A program made the position numbers and the translations under genes. The notes beneath the pieces are model-generated. The model did no database searches. It worked only from the letters and a program-made list of their open reading frames with translations, and was not told the origin of the DNA. 5,293 nucleotides of DNA from Methanimicrococcus sp. (GTDB lineage Archaea; Halobacteriota; Methanosarcinia; Methanosarcinales; Methanosarcinaceae): NCBI GenBank assembly GCA_009776675.1, contig WRNK01000106.1, positions 1-5,293 of the forward strand, in the 5' to 3' direction. Position 1 is the stretch's first letter. Every line of letters begins with the position of its first letter. Positions 4,829-5,293 of the stretch are shown here, piece after piece.

Positions 4829-5293
4829 ATGTCTTATTGGAATCATGAAATTGAAACAATGGACCCTCAAAAATTGCGCGCACTCCAAAGCGAGCGTTTG
4901 GTTAATTTGGTCCGCTACGTTTACGACCGTTCCCCTTTCTATAGAAAACGCTTTGATGACCACGGTGTCAAGCCAAGCGATATTTCTTCTATTGACGATA
5001 TTTTCAAATTGCCGTTTACATACAAAAAAGATTTAAGAGACACCTATCCGACCGGCATGTTTTGTGTCAAAAATGAGGAACTTGTTCGTTTTCATGCTTC
5101 TTCCGGAACAACCGGAAAACCAATCGTCGTCGGCTACACAAAAAATGATGTCGACAACTGGGCTGAATCACTCGCGCGCGGATTTACTGCTGTTGGTCTC
5201 GGGCAAAAAGATGTCATTCAAGTCAGCTATGGCTATGGTTTGTTCACCGGCGGGCTTGGCGCCCATTATGGTTCAGAAAAAATCGGCGCGACA
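4829..5293 (+). CDS. paaK: Phenylacetate-CoA ligase, N-terminal part
   Basis: The reading frame is open for 155 codons from the ATG to the window edge; family members are about 430 residues, so roughly two thirds is missing. PaaK-type enzymes adenylate an aryl acid such as phenylacetate or indoleacetate with ATP and transfer it to coenzyme A. In archaea they often work with indolepyruvate ferredoxin oxidoreductase in aromatic amino acid metabolism. Visible signs are the opening YWNHEIETMD (3-12), VRYVYDRSPFYRKRF (28-42), LPFTYKKDLRDTYP (61-74), the AMP-binding loop HASSGTTGKPIVVGYT (89-104) and YGYGLFTGGLGAHYG (134-148). GGAG at 4818-4821 supports the start. Coenzyme F390 synthetase of methanogens is a relative and cannot be fully excluded from this fragment, but the match to PaaK motifs is close. 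No upstream partner gene is adjacent. Confidence 0.9.
   Translation, partial: MSYWNHEIETMDPQKLRALQSERLVNLVRYVYDRSPFYRKRFDDHGVKPSDISSIDDIFKLPFTYKKDLRDTYPTGMFCVKNEELVRFHASSGTTGKPIVVGYTKNDVDNWAESLARGFTAVGLGQKDVIQVSYGYGLFTGGLGAHYGSEKIGAT

Noticed and set aside
4845..5036. Alternative + frame inside paaK
   Set aside because: It is out of frame with the 4829 start, whose translation shows uninterrupted PaaK motifs to the window end.

Overview
The window looks like ordinary chromosome from a methanogenic archaeon. The diagnostic gene is atwA (component A2, which helps activate methyl-coenzyme M reductase). It is supported by an archaeal ether-lipid enzyme (GGGP synthase), a stand-alone eL40 ribosomal protein, a beta prefoldin and archaeal-type GGTGA/GGAG ribosome binding sites. 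The form of the GGGP synthase (LIDPASQ near the N-terminus, YLEAGSGAD in the middle) reminds me of Methanosarcinales. Genes look moderately low in GC and the spacers are very AT-rich. A Methanosarcinaceae-like host is my guess from memory of family sequences, not a computed placement. All genes lie on the + strand.

Layout. Positions 1-391 hold no convincing gene: a pyrimidine tract with a 14-nt tandem repeat (1-51), a short 9-nt tandem repeat (82-117), a TATA-like stretch (148-161), an imperfect inverted repeat that could fold as RNA (201-266), and the AT-rich upstream region of the next gene. Positions 392-541 encode eL40, followed 7 nt later by GGGP synthase (549-1304). A 96-nt spacer with a UUCG hairpin and a T8 run leads to atwA (1401-3146, GTG start). 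A 138-nt spacer, largely pyrimidine and with a TCA motif every ~10 nt, separates atwA from prefoldin beta (3285-3638). That gene is followed 17 nt later by a DHH/DHHA1 phosphoesterase (3656-4690). A 138-nt spacer with a T12 run inside overlapping inverted repeats leads to a phenylacetate-CoA ligase gene (4829 onward), cut by the window edge.

How the genes relate. Two tight pairs look co-transcribed: eL40 with GGGP synthase, and prefoldin beta with the DHH protein. atwA and the ligase gene each appear to have their own transcription signals. The products belong to core processes (translation, membrane lipid synthesis, methanogenesis enzyme activation, protein folding, nucleic acid or nucleotide phosphodiester cleavage, aryl-acid activation), not to one pathway. 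I see no mobile element, CRISPR array, tRNA or rRNA, and no sign of a new defence or accessory system. The items most worth a second look are all in the spacers.
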